64,000 bases of DNA from Candidatus Uhrbacteria bacterium (GCA_003576745.1 QEVR01000002.1:111874-175873); one strand, 5' to 3'; numbered from the stretch's first letter, positions 25,244 to 34,564 are shown. Notes: a model not told the origin generated them from the letters alone. Made by a program: numbers and translations.

Positions 25244-28204
25244 CTACAGTTTACGGTACTCGCAAATATCCTTGAAATCGCAATACCTGCACACGAATGT
25301 GGATGGATTTGCCGAATACTCGGATACGACGATCGCGTTCATGCGATCCTGTAATTTTTCCGTAAATGAGATTTTTTCCTCCCGTTCCAAAAGCTCCACA
25401 TTCGTCGTGACCATGCCAAGCACATAGATAAGCGCGAGCCTGGATACGCGAAAGCCGCGATGCTCCATAGCAAGCTGATACAGGCGCAGTTGCTCCTTAT
25501 CTTCCGAAACGAGGCTGTCTGCATCCTTTGCATGGCCGGTCTTATAATCAAAAAGGGCGACACTCCCGTCTGGAAGTTCATCGATGCGGTCAATGGCTCC
25601 TTTCAAGGAGTGCTGTCCGATACGCCAATCAAACGGCAATTCGAGATATTTCGCCGGAGGGACATGTTCAAAGCAGGACTTCCAGAAACCGCGAATCGCC
25701 TCCAGTCCCTTATGAAAATATTCATCATGCTTTATCCGCGACGGATACCATTCATCTATCCACCGCTCCCGATAGATCTGCTCGGCTTCGTCCTTGCTCA
25801 CACGGAACCCTTCTTGGGGAGTGCCGGCGGTCTGAGATGCGAAAAGGTCACCCTGCCGTATGGCTCCTCGATCCACATGCAATTTGAGAATGTCGTGCAA
25901 TGAAAGGTGCATCGACTGTCCGAAACTTTTCTGATACGAGCCAAGAATGGGGATGCGATATACATGGGCGAATTTGTATTGCAACGGACAATTACGGAAT
26001 GCCGCCAACTGGGTAAAGGAAAAACGCCGTTTGAGCGGATACAATTCCTTCAGGGTTTTTGTATTCTCTGGTGCCGGACGAGCGGGCTCAAGAGACGCAA
26101 GCTGATCGGAGGGATGAGCGGCTTCGGCAGAAACGTCGAGGCCTGCTTCCGCAAGAAACGGAGACGGCTTTTTTGCGCGTACGCCTCCATAATCCTCCGC
26201 ACCGGTGAGCGTAATGCTGTCGCGGGCGCGCGTGAGCGCCACATAGAACAGCCTTCGTTCCTCTTCGAGGTGAGCGTCCCCCTCCGACAGGCGCTCTTTC
26301 ACAAGTCCGTCCGGCAACGGAATGGGATCGGATCGGCGTCGAGTCGGAAATCGCTGATCGACGAGCGAGACCAAAAAAACATGCCGGAATTCCAACCCCT
26401 TCGACCCGTGAACGGTCATGACTTTCACGAGTTCCGGTCCTTCATCAGGATCGGATTTGAGCGCCCCTTCCTCTCCGCTTTCGATTTCAAGATCGAGCTC
26501 TTCCAAAAATCCTTTGAGATGCGGCCCTTCGGCATGCGCCTCGTATCTCTTCACGCGATTCGCAAAGCTGTTCATCCATTCGATTTGCTCGATCTTCGAT
26601 CGTTCGTCCAATGAAAGAATATGGCGGAGCAAGCCGGTTTTTTCCAATGCAAGCTGAAGCACCCTCAAGGGCGGTTCGCGCCTTGCCGCTTCCGCCAGAC
26701 CCTCGAGATGCGCGACGAGCGTCCGGATATGTTTCTTGCCGCCGTCGGAAATGGCGGGGAGCGCCTCGGCGCGCTTCAGGGCATCCCAGAGCGGAACGCC
26801 CTTTTGTCTTTGCGCATAAAACATGAGGGCAGCAGTATCTTTGGCATCGAGCCCCGCCATAGGCAACTGCAGGACGCGCCAAAGTCTGACCGAATCATTC
26901 TTGTCAACGAGAACATGCAGCAAGCTCGTAACATCCAGAATCACGGGCTTGGTATACAGGCCGCGCATGGCATAAAAACGGAACGGAATACCCAAAGCCT
27001 CGAGCGCCCGCACAAAAGGCTCCGCGCCGTCATTGGAACGGACCAGCACGGCAATGTCATTCCAGCTCAAAGAAATATCCTCGTCTTTGAGGCGTCGTAT
27101 GCGTTCCGCGACTCCGCGCGACTCCTCCTCAACGGATCGGTACCAGCATACGCGGACATCTCCCCCATCGCCTCTGACGGCGCGGAGCTTTTTCGACAAT
27201 CCCGTATCCTTCAACCGTATTTCCAGACGATTGGGATCATTTTTGGTGATAAACCCGTAAGCAAGGTCGAGAATCTCCTGATGGGAACGGTAATTTTCCG
27301 TGAGCGTAACCGTTTTCGCATCCGGATAATCATCGCGGAATTGCAGAATATTCGCGAGCGAAGCGCCGCGGAACTTATAAATCGCCTGATCGTCATCGCC
27401 GACAACGGTGAGATTCCTGCTCTCCCCCGCCAGCAATCGTACGAGCTCGTATTGCGCCCAATTCGTGTCCTGAAACTCATCCACGAGAATAAAGGGGAAC
27501 CGTTCTCGGAATTCTTGGAGTACATATGGGCGTTCGCGGAACAGGCGGAGCGTTTCCTGGATAAGGTCGCCGAAATCCAGCGCGCCTTCCTCGCGCAACA
27601 GACGACGATAGGCGAATGCGAGGTCCGCAAGCTCTTTCAAGCGCTTCCGCTCGCTAGACACGAACTCTGCGTCGCCGTCGAGCGCCGCGTCCTCGGCAAA
27701 ACGGAGGTACTCGTCCGGACTCACGTTTTCATCTTTCGCGCGCGAAATGTGCTGCAAAAGGGCTCCGAGAAATTTTACGGGATTCCCGAGCGGACGGTAA
27801 TGATCGAGAGGCAATTCCTCGATATGGCGCTTGAGAAGCAGCCAGGCATCGGTTTCATTCAGCAGTTTGAATCTGTTTGGCAAACCGATCTCCAGCGCCT
27901 TTTCCTCAAGGACGCGCTGGCAGAAACCATGAAAGGTGGATATCCAAAAATCATAGGTTCCGTTCGGGAGCGCATCAAGCACGCGGTCTTCCATTTCCCC
28001 GGCGGCCTTTTCGGTAAACGTGAGGGCAAGGATATTGTCCGTTTTCAAACCATGTTCACGCATAAGCCATGCATAGCGCCGCGTGAGCACCGTCGTTTTT
28101 CCTGTGCCGGCTCCGGCGACGATAAGCAGAGGACCTGTGTCATGCTTTACGGCAGAGAGCTGGGCATCGTTCAGTCCTTCGAACAGCATCTTCTCATCTG
28201 GCAT
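25244..28204 (-). CDS. UvrD/PcrA-type helicase with C-terminal PD-(D/E)XK Fe-S nuclease
   Basis: 986 residues. Superfamily 1A helicase motifs in order: Walker A AGAGTGKTT (~residue 30), TFTEKAAGEM (Ia), VDEFQDTN (II), GDDDQAIYKFRGA (III), LTENYRS (IV), TVHGSKGLEF (V) and YVALTRAR (VI). After ~residue 730 comes a RecB/AddB/Cas4-like nuclease: FTQLAAFRNCPLQYKF, GAIDRIDEL, FDYKTG (Asp-x-Lys) and a terminal CRYCDFKDIC. One early plus three late cysteines match the 4Fe-4S layout of AddB/Cas4. Likely acts in double-strand-break processing. Start MPDEKMLFEG; TTGCCA-17-TACTAT promoter six nt before the ATG indicates a leaderless mRNA. Confidence 0.9.
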   Translation of the reverse strand: MPDEKMLFEGLNDAQLSAVKHDTGPLLIVAGAGTGKTTVLTRRYAWLMREHGLKTDNILALTFTEKAAGEMEDRVLDALPNGTYDFWISTFHGFCQRVLEEKALEIGLPNRFKLLNETDAWLLLKRHIEELPLDHYRPLGNPVKFLGALLQHISRAKDENVSPDEYLRFAEDAALDGDAEFVSSERKRLKELADLAFAYRRLLREEGALDFGDLIQETLRLFRERPYVLQEFRERFPFILVDEFQDTNWAQYELVRLLAGESRNLTVVGDDDQAIYKFRGASLANILQFRDDYPDAKTVTLTENYRSHQEILDLAYGFITKNDPNRLEIRLKDTGLSKKLRAVRGDGGDVRVCWYRSVEEESRGVAERIRRLKDEDISLSWNDIAVLVRSNDGAEPFVRALEALGIPFRFYAMRGLYTKPVILDVTSLLHVLVDKNDSVRLWRVLQLPMAGLDAKDTAALMFYAQRQKGVPLWDALKRAEALPAISDGGKKHIRTLVAHLEGLAEAARREPPLRVLQLALEKTGLLRHILSLDERSKIEQIEWMNSFANRVKRYEAHAEGPHLKGFLEELDLEIESGEEGALKSDPDEGPELVKVMTVHGSKGLEFRHVFLVSLVDQRFPTRRRSDPIPLPDGLVKERLSEGDAHLEEERRLFYVALTRARDSITLTGAEDYGGVRAKKPSPFLAEAGLDVSAEAAHPSDQLASLEPARPAPENTKTLKELYPLKRRFSFTQLAAFRNCPLQYKFAHVYRIPILGSYQKSFGQSMHLSLHDILKLHVDRGAIRQGDLFASQTAGTPQEGFRVSKDEAEQIYRERWIDEWYPSRIKHDEYFHKGLEAIRGFWKSCFEHVPPAKYLELPFDWRIGQHSLKGAIDRIDELPDGSVALFDYKTGHAKDADSLVSEDKEQLRLYQLAMEHRGFRVSRLALIYVLGMVTTNVELLEREEKISFTEKLQDRMNAIVVSEYSANPSTFVCRYCDFKDICEYRKL

Positions 28205-28210
28205 GCGACG

Positions 28211-28239
28211 ATAGTAAGGGCGACGAAGGCAGTTGGCAA
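28211..28239 (-). promoter_or_regulatory. promoter predicting a leaderless helicase mRNA
   Basis: Minus-strand TTGCCA (28234-28239), 17-bp spacer, TACTAT (28211-28216), then exactly 6 nt to the ATG. Confidence 0.7.
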
Positions 28240-28244
28240 TTAGC

Positions 28245-28445
28245 AAAATGGCACAGGGCGAAGGGCAAAGGGCAAAAGGAACGGGGTTCGGGTAGAATTA
28301 TGCCCCCCTACGCAACGACGTCCTTTTCGCATCCCGTTCACCGCATGGCCCAAGGCTCATGGCCCACGGCCAACCTCCCCCACTCCCGACTCCCTACTTC
28401 CAGCTCCCTGCCTCCATCCTCTCGACGCCTCCTATTCCATTCTGT
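28245..28445. repeat. dispersed repeat copy
   Basis: AGGGCGAAGGGCAAAGGGCA, ACGGGGTTCGGGTAGAATTA, CCTACGCAACGACG and a C-rich tail of CTCCCGACTCCCTACTTCC words. It encodes the false 33-codon N-terminal extension of glyA. Confidence 0.8.
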
Positions 28446-28457
28446 ACGCTACTGCGC

Positions 28458-29786
28458 ATGTCCATCAAACAAACGGACGCGGAGATATTTGAGCTCCTGC
28501 GTGCGGAAGAACAGCGCCAACAGGAAGGCCTAACACTCATCCCGTCCGAAAATCACACCTCGCGCGAGGTGCTCGAGGCGCTGTCCAGCGTGTTCAGCGA
28601 CAAATACGCGGAAGGGTATCCCGGCAGGCGATATTATGCCGGCAATGACATCGCAGACAGGCTCGAATCCCTGGTGCAGGAGCGGGCAAAGGCGCTCTTC
28701 GGCGTTCCGTACGCGAATGTCCAGCCATATTCCGGCAGTCCGGCGAATTTCGCGGTTCTGCTCGCCCTGCTCGAACCAGGCGATCCGTTTATGGGGCTCG
28801 ATCTTTTGCATGGCGGCCATCTCACGCATGGCTGGAAGGCAAATGCCACCTCGCGTCTCTGGAAGAGCATCCCCTATCATGTTGATGCGAATGGACGCAT
28901 TGATCTTGCGGAAGTGGAGGCAATGACGCTTGCAGAAAAACCCAAGCTCATCTGGTGCGGCGGCACGGCCCTGCCGCGCGCAATTCCTTTTTCGGATTTC
29001 TCGCGCATCGCCGACACGGTCGGTGCATATCTTGTCGCAGATATTTCACATATCAGCGGACTCATTGCGGGCGGCGCCCATGAAAGTCCCGTTTCCCATG
29101 TCCACGCGGTGACGACGACAACGCATAAAACGCTCCGGGGACCGCGGGGCGCCATGATCCTCGCAACCGAGAAGGGGATCAAAAAAGATCCGGAGCTTCC
29201 CCAAAAAATCGATAAGACGATTATTCCCGGACTTCAGGGAGGTCCGCACCTGAATACCATCGCCGCGCTCGGCGTAGCCCTCAAAGAAGCCTCAACGCCC
29301 GCATTCGCGGAATATGCCGCGCGGGTTGTAGAGAATGCGCGCACGCTCGCGGATGCGCTCGTGGAAAGCGGTTTCACGCTCGTTAGCGGCGGCACGGACA
29401 ATCACCTCCTGCTTCTCGACCTTACCCCAGGCGGTTCGGGGCGCGGCGTGCTGTTCCATGAGGCTCTGGAACGCATCGGTATTTATACCAATAAAAATAC
29501 CGTCCCAAATGATCCGAGCAGTCCGTTTTATCCGAGCGGACTTCGCATAGGAACGCCCGCCGTAACCACGCGCGGCATGTCTGCGACGGACATGAAACAT
29601 ATTGCTTCGTTCATTGCGCAAGTCGGCGAACACCTCAAGAATGTTTCTATCCCTCCGGATGCAGCGGAACGAAAATCCGCGCTTGCCGCGTTCCGTGAAA
29701 CGCTCGCGACAGATCCCTTTTACGACACCCTCCGTGCGGACGTCCGATCGCTCTGCCTCCGATACCCCATTCCGGGAGCCGCCTGA
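28458..29786 (+). CDS. glyA: serine hydroxymethyltransferase
   Basis: 442 residues from ATG 28458 (MSIKQTDAEIFELL). Interconverts serine and glycine, loading one carbon on tetrahydrofolate, with PLP. Recognised by LTLIPSENHTSREVLEALSSV, the folate-binding PYSGSPANFAVLLALLEPGD, and the PLP-lysine motif VTTTTHKTLRGPRGAMI, with GGPHLNTIAALGVAL after it. folD follows 39 bp downstream, so the two steps of folate one-carbon metabolism are adjacent, but folD has its own promoter. Confidence 0.97.
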   Translation: MSIKQTDAEIFELLRAEEQRQQEGLTLIPSENHTSREVLEALSSVFSDKYAEGYPGRRYYAGNDIADRLESLVQERAKALFGVPYANVQPYSGSPANFAVLLALLEPGDPFMGLDLLHGGHLTHGWKANATSRLWKSIPYHVDANGRIDLAEVEAMTLAEKPKLIWCGGTALPRAIPFSDFSRIADTVGAYLVADISHISGLIAGGAHESPVSHVHAVTTTTHKTLRGPRGAMILATEKGIKKDPELPQKIDKTIIPGLQGGPHLNTIAALGVALKEASTPAFAEYAARVVENARTLADALVESGFTLVSGGTDNHLLLLDLTPGGSGRGVLFHEALERIGIYTNKNTVPNDPSSPFYPSGLRIGTPAVTTRGMSATDMKHIASFIAQVGEHLKNVSIPPDAAERKSALAAFRETLATDPFYDTLRADVRSLCLRYPIPGAA

Positions 29787-29788
29787 TC

Positions 29789-29817
29789 TGGACGGGTTTC
29801 TCGGAAACGAGTACAAT
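29789..29817 (+). promoter_or_regulatory. folD promoter, near-leaderless
   Basis: TGGACG, 17-bp spacer, TACAAT; 8 nt from the hexamer to the first ATG, so the mRNA would carry about 2 nt of leader. Confidence 0.6.
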
Positions 29818-29825
29818 CGTTATTC

Positions 29826-30662
29826 ATGATGATTATCGACGGACGTTCTCTTGCGAAAACCATTCGAGATGAGGTGGCAAAAGATGTGGCGTCCCTCCCC
29901 TCCCCGCCGGGTCTGGGCGTCTTGCTCGTAGGCGATGATCCTGCCTCGGACATTTATGTCCGCTTAAAAGAAAAGGCTGCGGCAGATGCCGGCATTCGGA
30001 CGGACATTCGGCGCCTCCCCGGGACGGTCGCGGATACGGAACTGGAACATATCATCCGAGCGTGGAATGCCGACAGGCAAATTCACGCCATTCTGGTTCA
30101 GCTTCCCCTGCCTCCGGGGCATAACGCGGACCGCATCGTGAGCGCAATCGATCCCAAAAAAGACGCGGACGGTTTTCATCCCGCAAATATCCGTGCGCTT
30201 GAGGCCGGCGAGGGAACCATTGTTCCTCCCGTACATGAAGCGATTCTCCGTCTCATCGCCTCGACGGGTATGGATCCGCGGCACAAATCGGCAACGATTA
30301 TCGCCAATTCCGACACCTTTGCAAAACCTCTTGATCACATATTGCAAAAAGCCGGTTTTATTACAGCGCGCCTTCATCCGGACGAGCTGGATATGGATGT
30401 AACGAAAACGAGCGATGTTCTTGTGGTCGCCGTCGGCCGCAAAGGATTTCTCGGCGCCGATCTAGTAAAAGATGGTGCCATTATTATCGATGTCGGTACG
30501 AATCGTTGCGAAGACGGCAACGTCTACGGCGATGCGGACAGGGCAAATCTCGAGAAATTGGAAGGCTGGATTACGCCCGTTCCGGGAGGCGTAGGCCCCA
30601 TGACGGTTGCATTGCTTTTAAAGAATGTCGTAAGAATGGCGGGTGCAGAAGGCAGGACGTAG
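29826..30662 (+). CDS. folD: methylenetetrahydrofolate dehydrogenase/cyclohydrolase
   Basis: 278 residues. Bifunctional FolD: oxidises 5,10-methylene-THF and hydrolyses the methenyl form to 10-formyl-THF. Signatures: VGDDPASDIYVRLKEKAAADAGI (the Tyr and Lys of the active site), LVQLPLPPGHN, PKKDADGFHPANI and the nucleotide-binding end GWITPVPGGVGPMTVALLLKNV. The catalytic Lys is in YVRLKEKA. Two ATGs (29826, 29829) are equally possible. Confidence 0.95.
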   Translation: MMIIDGRSLAKTIRDEVAKDVASLPSPPGLGVLLVGDDPASDIYVRLKEKAAADAGIRTDIRRLPGTVADTELEHIIRAWNADRQIHAILVQLPLPPGHNADRIVSAIDPKKDADGFHPANIRALEAGEGTIVPPVHEAILRLIASTGMDPRHKSATIIANSDTFAKPLDHILQKAGFITARLHPDELDMDVTKTSDVLVVAVGRKGFLGADLVKDGAIIIDVGTNRCEDGNVYGDADRANLEKLEGWITPVPGGVGPMTVALLLKNVVRMAGAEGRT

Positions 30663-30805
30663 TTGCGTACGGGGCCGTAGAACGTAGTTGCGTAGGCCAT
30701 GCGCCGTGAGCCATGCGCCCGAAACCTGTAACCACTCACTACTCACTTGTTCCTTTTCACCAATAGCCAAAAGCTCCCGTCAACAATCTCCCCCGTACCC
30801 CGAGA
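30663..30805. repeat. dispersed repeat, inverted copy
   Basis: Here the order is reversed: GTAGTTGCGTA words come first and GAAACCTGTAACCACTCACT words follow, the opposite orientation to most copies. The tail of the next minus-strand gene may extend into it. Confidence 0.75.
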
Positions 30806-30807
30806 GC

Positions 30808-31215
30808 TTAGGCTATAACCCTTCTCTTCTTCCCCCTGCCCCGGCTTTTCCCTTTGCCGCCGCAGGCATGCGCATACACGGCCATTTCCGTGAGCGCGAA
30901 CGGCAAATAACTGGTGATCGTACGCCACACAATGAGCCATGGCGCAAATGCATGGACGATGAAAAAGGCGATGATGGATTCGATGAGCGCGACCCAGACC
31001 ATAAGAACAAAAAGCGTTCTGGGATTTTCATGCTTCGGTCGGCACACCCGAATCTCCGCCTCTGCCTTCCCCCAAACATACCCAAAGAGCGCCTCGCTCG
31101 CGAGTATGAACAGCGAAATCGCATAGGCGTTCATGCCGCTGAGAATATTCGCAAGCGCCAATATCCATCCGAGCGCGAACAGCCGGACAAGAATAAAGGA
31201 AAAAATGCGCGTCAT
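30808..31215 (-). CDS. small membrane protein
   Basis: 135 residues with three or four hydrophobic segments (FILVRLFALGWILALANILSG, ISLFILASEALFGYVW, TLFVLMVWVALIESIIAFFIV and possibly LIVWRTITSYLPFAL). The end, GGKGKSRGRGKKRRVIA, is a basic tail encoded by sequence resembling the C-arm of the dispersed repeat. No family recognised. Its start is 2 bp after the stop of the gene at 31218. Confidence 0.55.
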   Translation of the reverse strand: MTRIFSFILVRLFALGWILALANILSGMNAYAISLFILASEALFGYVWGKAEAEIRVCRPKHENPRTLFVLMVWVALIESIIAFFIVHAFAPWLIVWRTITSYLPFALTEMAVYAHACGGKGKSRGRGKKRRVIA

Positions 31216-31217
31216 AC

Positions 31218-31637
31218 CTAGACTTCGAGCCCTTCGGCGAGGTTTTGCTGTACGGATTGTCGCCGTTTAAATATCATGCCCAGATACATAGCAACCACAT
31301 ACATACCGAGATAGTACAGATGTTCCAGAAGCCGCTGCGCATCGAACAAATTCTCATTCAGAAGCCAGCTGTAAAACAGCAGCGTCACGAGCCAGTCCCA
31401 CACATACGTCACAAACACCACAAGGGCGAATTCCGGCCACGTCGTTTTTCGGCCGTGGAATATCCACCCGGCGAACAATGTCGACAAAAAAAAGAATGTT
31501 CCGTAAATGCCGAGAATATTCAACGCGGCCGGAAGGTGCTCGAGCAGAAATACCATCCAGACGAAAAGGAAGAAAATAAAAATAATCGAGCGAATGGTTG
31601 TAATGCCGAGAGCGCGAGAAAACGTATGTAAGCGCAT
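31218..31637 (-). CDS. small membrane protein
   Basis: 139 residues, about four hydrophobic segments (IIFIFFLFVWMVFLLEHL, ILGIYGTFFFLSTLFAGWIF, PEFALVVFVTYVWDWLVTLLFYSW, LYYLGMYVVAMYLGMIF). It follows the permease gene by 3 bp and precedes 30808-31215, so permease and two small membrane proteins form one transcription unit. Function unknown. Confidence 0.6.
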   Translation of the reverse strand: MRLHTFSRALGITTIRSIIFIFFLFVWMVFLLEHLPAALNILGIYGTFFFLSTLFAGWIFHGRKTTWPEFALVVFVTYVWDWLVTLLFYSWLLNENLFDAQRLLEHLYYLGMYVVAMYLGMIFKRRQSVQQNLAEGLEV

Positions 31638-31640
31638 AGA

Positions 31641-32783
31641 TTAGGCGTAGGTGAGCCAGGCGAGGCCCCCCACAAGATAGGCCAGAACAATGAGCGCGGG
31701 AAAAACATTCGCCTGCCACCAGAGTGTACTAAACTTTTCGATTCCTTTCCTCCTCCGCAGAGCGGCTCTCCCGGTAAGCGCGGCCGTTGCGGCAATGAAT
31801 GCGGAAAATGTTGCACCCACGAGCCCGATGGTCGCGAGAAAATCCCTTGTGGTCAAAAAAAGCAAAGCAAACGGCACGCCGAGCGCCGCGAGCCAGGCGC
31901 TTGGCGCGGTAAAGTGATAATCGATATGGAACATATTCCGGAGATCAAGCGACATGGTGAGGAATGACGTCCCGACGGCCAAAAAACCGAACAGCGGAAT
32001 TATGAAGGCGACGGCCGGAGGAAGAAGCAGAACGAGGTCCGCGGGATCACGGCTGAGCGAGGCGCCCGATGCAAGCCAGGCCGTAACGCCGAATATGTAT
32101 GTAAGCACGGCGGCGCCCAGCGTGCCGCGCAACACCGCGAGTCGCATATCGCGCTTATTCGAACGGACAATATCCTCCACTTCGGGCATGGACGTAGTGC
32201 CGAGCAGGGAGAACAAAAATACGCCGTACGGCTCGAACGTAAAGCGCGAAGGCATGGAAAGAATCGCCGAAAAATCGAGACGCATGAGAAAAAACGCCGT
32301 CAGCGCAAAAATCACTGCGACAAGCGCCCATGTCAGAAAACCCTCAACGCGTTCAACGAAAGACAACCCTACCAGCACCGTTATGGCTCCGGCTGCCCAA
32401 AAAATCACCTGCCAGATCAGCACGGACCCAGGCAAATGCAGGATGCGGGCCAGGACAGCCAAAAACTCCCCGCCTAAAATGATATAGGCAAGATTGCTTC
32501 CGCACGTTTGGAGGACAAAGGCAAAGCCCGTGAGCGTCCCCATGGGTTTTCCGAGCCAATATGCCGCCTGCCCGGGCATGCGCTTATTCGTCTTTTCCAG
32601 AAGCAATGCCTCGGCGTACAAAAGATGCGTCCCCAGCACAATCAGCGTGAGGACGGCGAAGGCGAATGTCGCCGGTAGTACGCCCCAAGCGCCGATCATT
32701 GCGGGAACGCCAAAAATCCCGGCCCCGATAATCGTCCCCAGTAACAATAATGTTCCACTCCATCGGCGTTCCGATGCAATCAT
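31641..32783 (-). CDS. amino-acid permease (aromatic amino-acid transporter-like)
   Basis: 380 residues, about eleven transmembrane helices. The N-terminus LLLLGTIIGAGIFGVPAMI carries the unwound GAGIFG-type substrate motif of the APC superfamily, and the overall pattern (TCGSNLAYIILGGEFLAVL; LLGTTSMPEVEDIVRSNKRDMR) resembles the hydroxy/aromatic amino-acid permease (Tyr/Trp permease) family. Proton-coupled uptake of an amino acid is likely; substrate unknown. Start at ATG 32783; the open frame to 32888 is repeat DNA. An extended -10 (TGCTATACT) ends 7 nt before the ATG. Confidence 0.75.
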   Translation of the reverse strand: MIASERRWSGTLLLLGTIIGAGIFGVPAMIGAWGVLPATFAFAVLTLIVLGTHLLYAEALLLEKTNKRMPGQAAYWLGKPMGTLTGFAFVLQTCGSNLAYIILGGEFLAVLARILHLPGSVLIWQVIFWAAGAITVLVGLSFVERVEGFLTWALVAVIFALTAFFLMRLDFSAILSMPSRFTFEPYGVFLFSLLGTTSMPEVEDIVRSNKRDMRLAVLRGTLGAAVLTYIFGVTAWLASGASLSRDPADLVLLLPPAVAFIIPLFGFLAVGTSFLTMSLDLRNMFHIDYHFTAPSAWLAALGVPFALLFLTTRDFLATIGLVGATFSAFIAATAALTGRAALRRRKGIEKFSTLWWQANVFPALIVLAYLVGGLAWLTYA

Positions 32784-32790
32784 TGTAAAA

Positions 32791-32799
32791 AGTATAGCA
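32791..32799 (-). promoter_or_regulatory. extended -10, leaderless permease mRNA
   Basis: Minus-strand TGCTATACT followed by TTTTACA and ATG; predicted transcription start is 1 nt from the start codon. Confidence 0.6.
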
Positions 32800-32804
32800 T
32801 GCAA

Positions 32805-33095
32805 TTGGCAAAGGGATGGGGCAAAGGGCAAAGGGTTCGGAAGAATCATGCTCCCCCCTACGCAACTACGCCCTACGGGGCGCGGCATGCCGCACCTACA
32901 TCCTTCTCGTCACTCCCTCCTTATTCCGCATCCTACGCACCACGTCCTACGTACTCTTTGCATCCCGCATCCCGCAAAACGCATAACTCACAACCCACAT
33001 CCTACGCAACCACGCAACTACGCCACTACGCACTTTCGCATCACGCAAACCGCATGCCCCCTACGCAACCCCCTTCCCATCCCCTTCCCCCTTGG
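32805..33095. repeat. dispersed repeat, long copy
   Basis: AAAGGGCAAAGGGTTCGG, CCTACGCAACTACGCCCTAC, the GCGGCATGCCGC core at 32881-32892, then ATTCCGCATCCTACGCACCA and many CCTACGCAACCACG words until the dnaB start. Confidence 0.85.
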
Positions 33096-33109
33096 GTAAT
33101 GTGCCCACG

Positions 33110-34561
33110 ATGTCCAATATCGAACGGCTGACGCCGCAGAATTTGGAAGCGGAGCAATCGCTCCTTGGATCCTTATTGCTCGATAAAGACGCGCTCATCA
33201 AGGTGGCCGACAAAGTGGTGCCCGCGGATTTTTACAAGGATACGCACAGGATTATTTATGAAGCGATATTGGATTTGTACCGAAGGCATGAACCGATTGA
33301 TTTGTTGAGCCTCGGCAATCTGCTGGAAGAACGCGGCATGCTTGAGCGGATCGGCGGACGCACATACCTCGTGCACCTGTCCAATGTCGTGCCCACATCG
33401 AGCCATGTCGTTCACTATGCGAATATCGTGTCCAAAAAAGCCACACTCCGCCGGCTCCTGTCGGCCGCGAGCGAAATTACGGCATTGGGCTACGAACAAA
33501 GCGAGGACGTTCAGGTAACGCTGGATCAGGCGGAACAAAAACTGTTTACCGTCTCCCAACGATTCCTAAAAACAGCTTTCACGCCGCTCAAAGAATTGCT
33601 CGCAGACGCTTTTGACCGCATCGATGAACTGCACAAGGATCAGGGAAAGCTCCGCGGCATCTCCACGAATTTTAAGGACCTCGATCATTTGCTCGGCGGC
33701 CTTCAGCGCAATGACCTTGTGGTGCTCGCCGCGCGTCCGAGTTGCGGCAAAACGGCTCTTGCGCTCGACATGGCGCGCCATGCCGCCACGAAAGGCAAGA
33801 TTTCCGTAGGGATTTTTTCGCTCGAAATGAGCAAGGAACAGCTTGTGGACCGCATGCTCTGCGCCGAAGCGAATGTGAATCTCTGGAATCTCCGGAACGG
33901 ACGCCTGCGCTCCGAAGGAGCGATGGACGATTTTTCGCGCATCGGCCATGCGCTCGGCACCTTGAGCGAAGCGCCGATCTTCATCGATGACACCGCTACG
34001 GTGAATATTATGGAAATCCGCACCAAGGCGAGACGTTTGCAGATGGAGCACGGCCTCGGCCTTTTGATTGTGGACTATCTCCAGCTCATGGAAAGCCGTA
34101 TGGACGGACCGGAAAACCGCACGCAAGAGATCGCGCAGATTACCCGCGGCCTCAAATCCATTGCGCGCGAATTGAATATCCCCGTCCTGGCTCTGTCCCA
34201 GCTTTCCCGGCAGGTGGAAATGACCAAGCCCGCTATTCCAAAGCTCGCCCACCTTCGGGAATCCGGCTCCATTGAACAGGACGCAGACGTGGTGATGTTT
34301 ATTTACCGCAAAGCGGCGGACAAAAACTACCGGCTGGACGATTTGTCCCCGGAAGAACGTCATATTGCTGAAATCCATATTGCCAAGCACCGAAACGGCC
34401 CCACCGGCATGGTAAAGATGTTTTTCGACGAACAGCGCGCTTCTTTTAAAAACCTGGAAAAGAGAATGACTCCGCAGGGAGCGCCGGCCCTGCAGGGCGC
34501 CGGTCCTGCGTTGCCGCCTGCCGCGTCGGCTGGACAATCAGCTTCAAAAACGCCATTCTAA
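33110..34561 (+). CDS. dnaB: replicative DNA helicase DnaB
   Basis: 483 residues from ATG 33110 (MSNIERLTPQNLEAEQSLLG). The N-terminal helical collar domain (~1-105) and linker precede the RecA-like motor: Walker A RPSCGKTALALD, SLEMSKEQLVDRML, Walker B LLIVDYLQLM, LSQLSRQVE and the arginine-finger region HLRESGSIEQDADVVMFIYR. The Walker A has Cys where Met/Gly is usual (RPSMGKT). The C-terminal ~35 residues are Ala/Pro/Gln-rich. It unwinds the fork as a hexamer. Confidence 0.97.
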   Translation: MSNIERLTPQNLEAEQSLLGSLLLDKDALIKVADKVVPADFYKDTHRIIYEAILDLYRRHEPIDLLSLGNLLEERGMLERIGGRTYLVHLSNVVPTSSHVVHYANIVSKKATLRRLLSAASEITALGYEQSEDVQVTLDQAEQKLFTVSQRFLKTAFTPLKELLADAFDRIDELHKDQGKLRGISTNFKDLDHLLGGLQRNDLVVLAARPSCGKTALALDMARHAATKGKISVGIFSLEMSKEQLVDRMLCAEANVNLWNLRNGRLRSEGAMDDFSRIGHALGTLSEAPIFIDDTATVNIMEIRTKARRLQMEHGLGLLIVDYLQLMESRMDGPENRTQEIAQITRGLKSIARELNIPVLALSQLSRQVEMTKPAIPKLAHLRESGSIEQDADVVMFIYRKAADKNYRLDDLSPEERHIAEIHIAKHRNGPTGMVKMFFDEQRASFKNLEKRMTPQGAPALQGAGPALPPAASAGQSASKTPF

Positions 34562-34564
34562 GCT

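Noticed and set aside
26621..28243. 540-aa open frame on + strand opposite the helicase gene
   Set aside because: It is the codon-shadow of the minus-strand helicase; no family signature and no start signal.
33566..34537. 323-aa frame opposite dnaB
   Set aside because: Antisense shadow of dnaB, which carries all helicase motifs.
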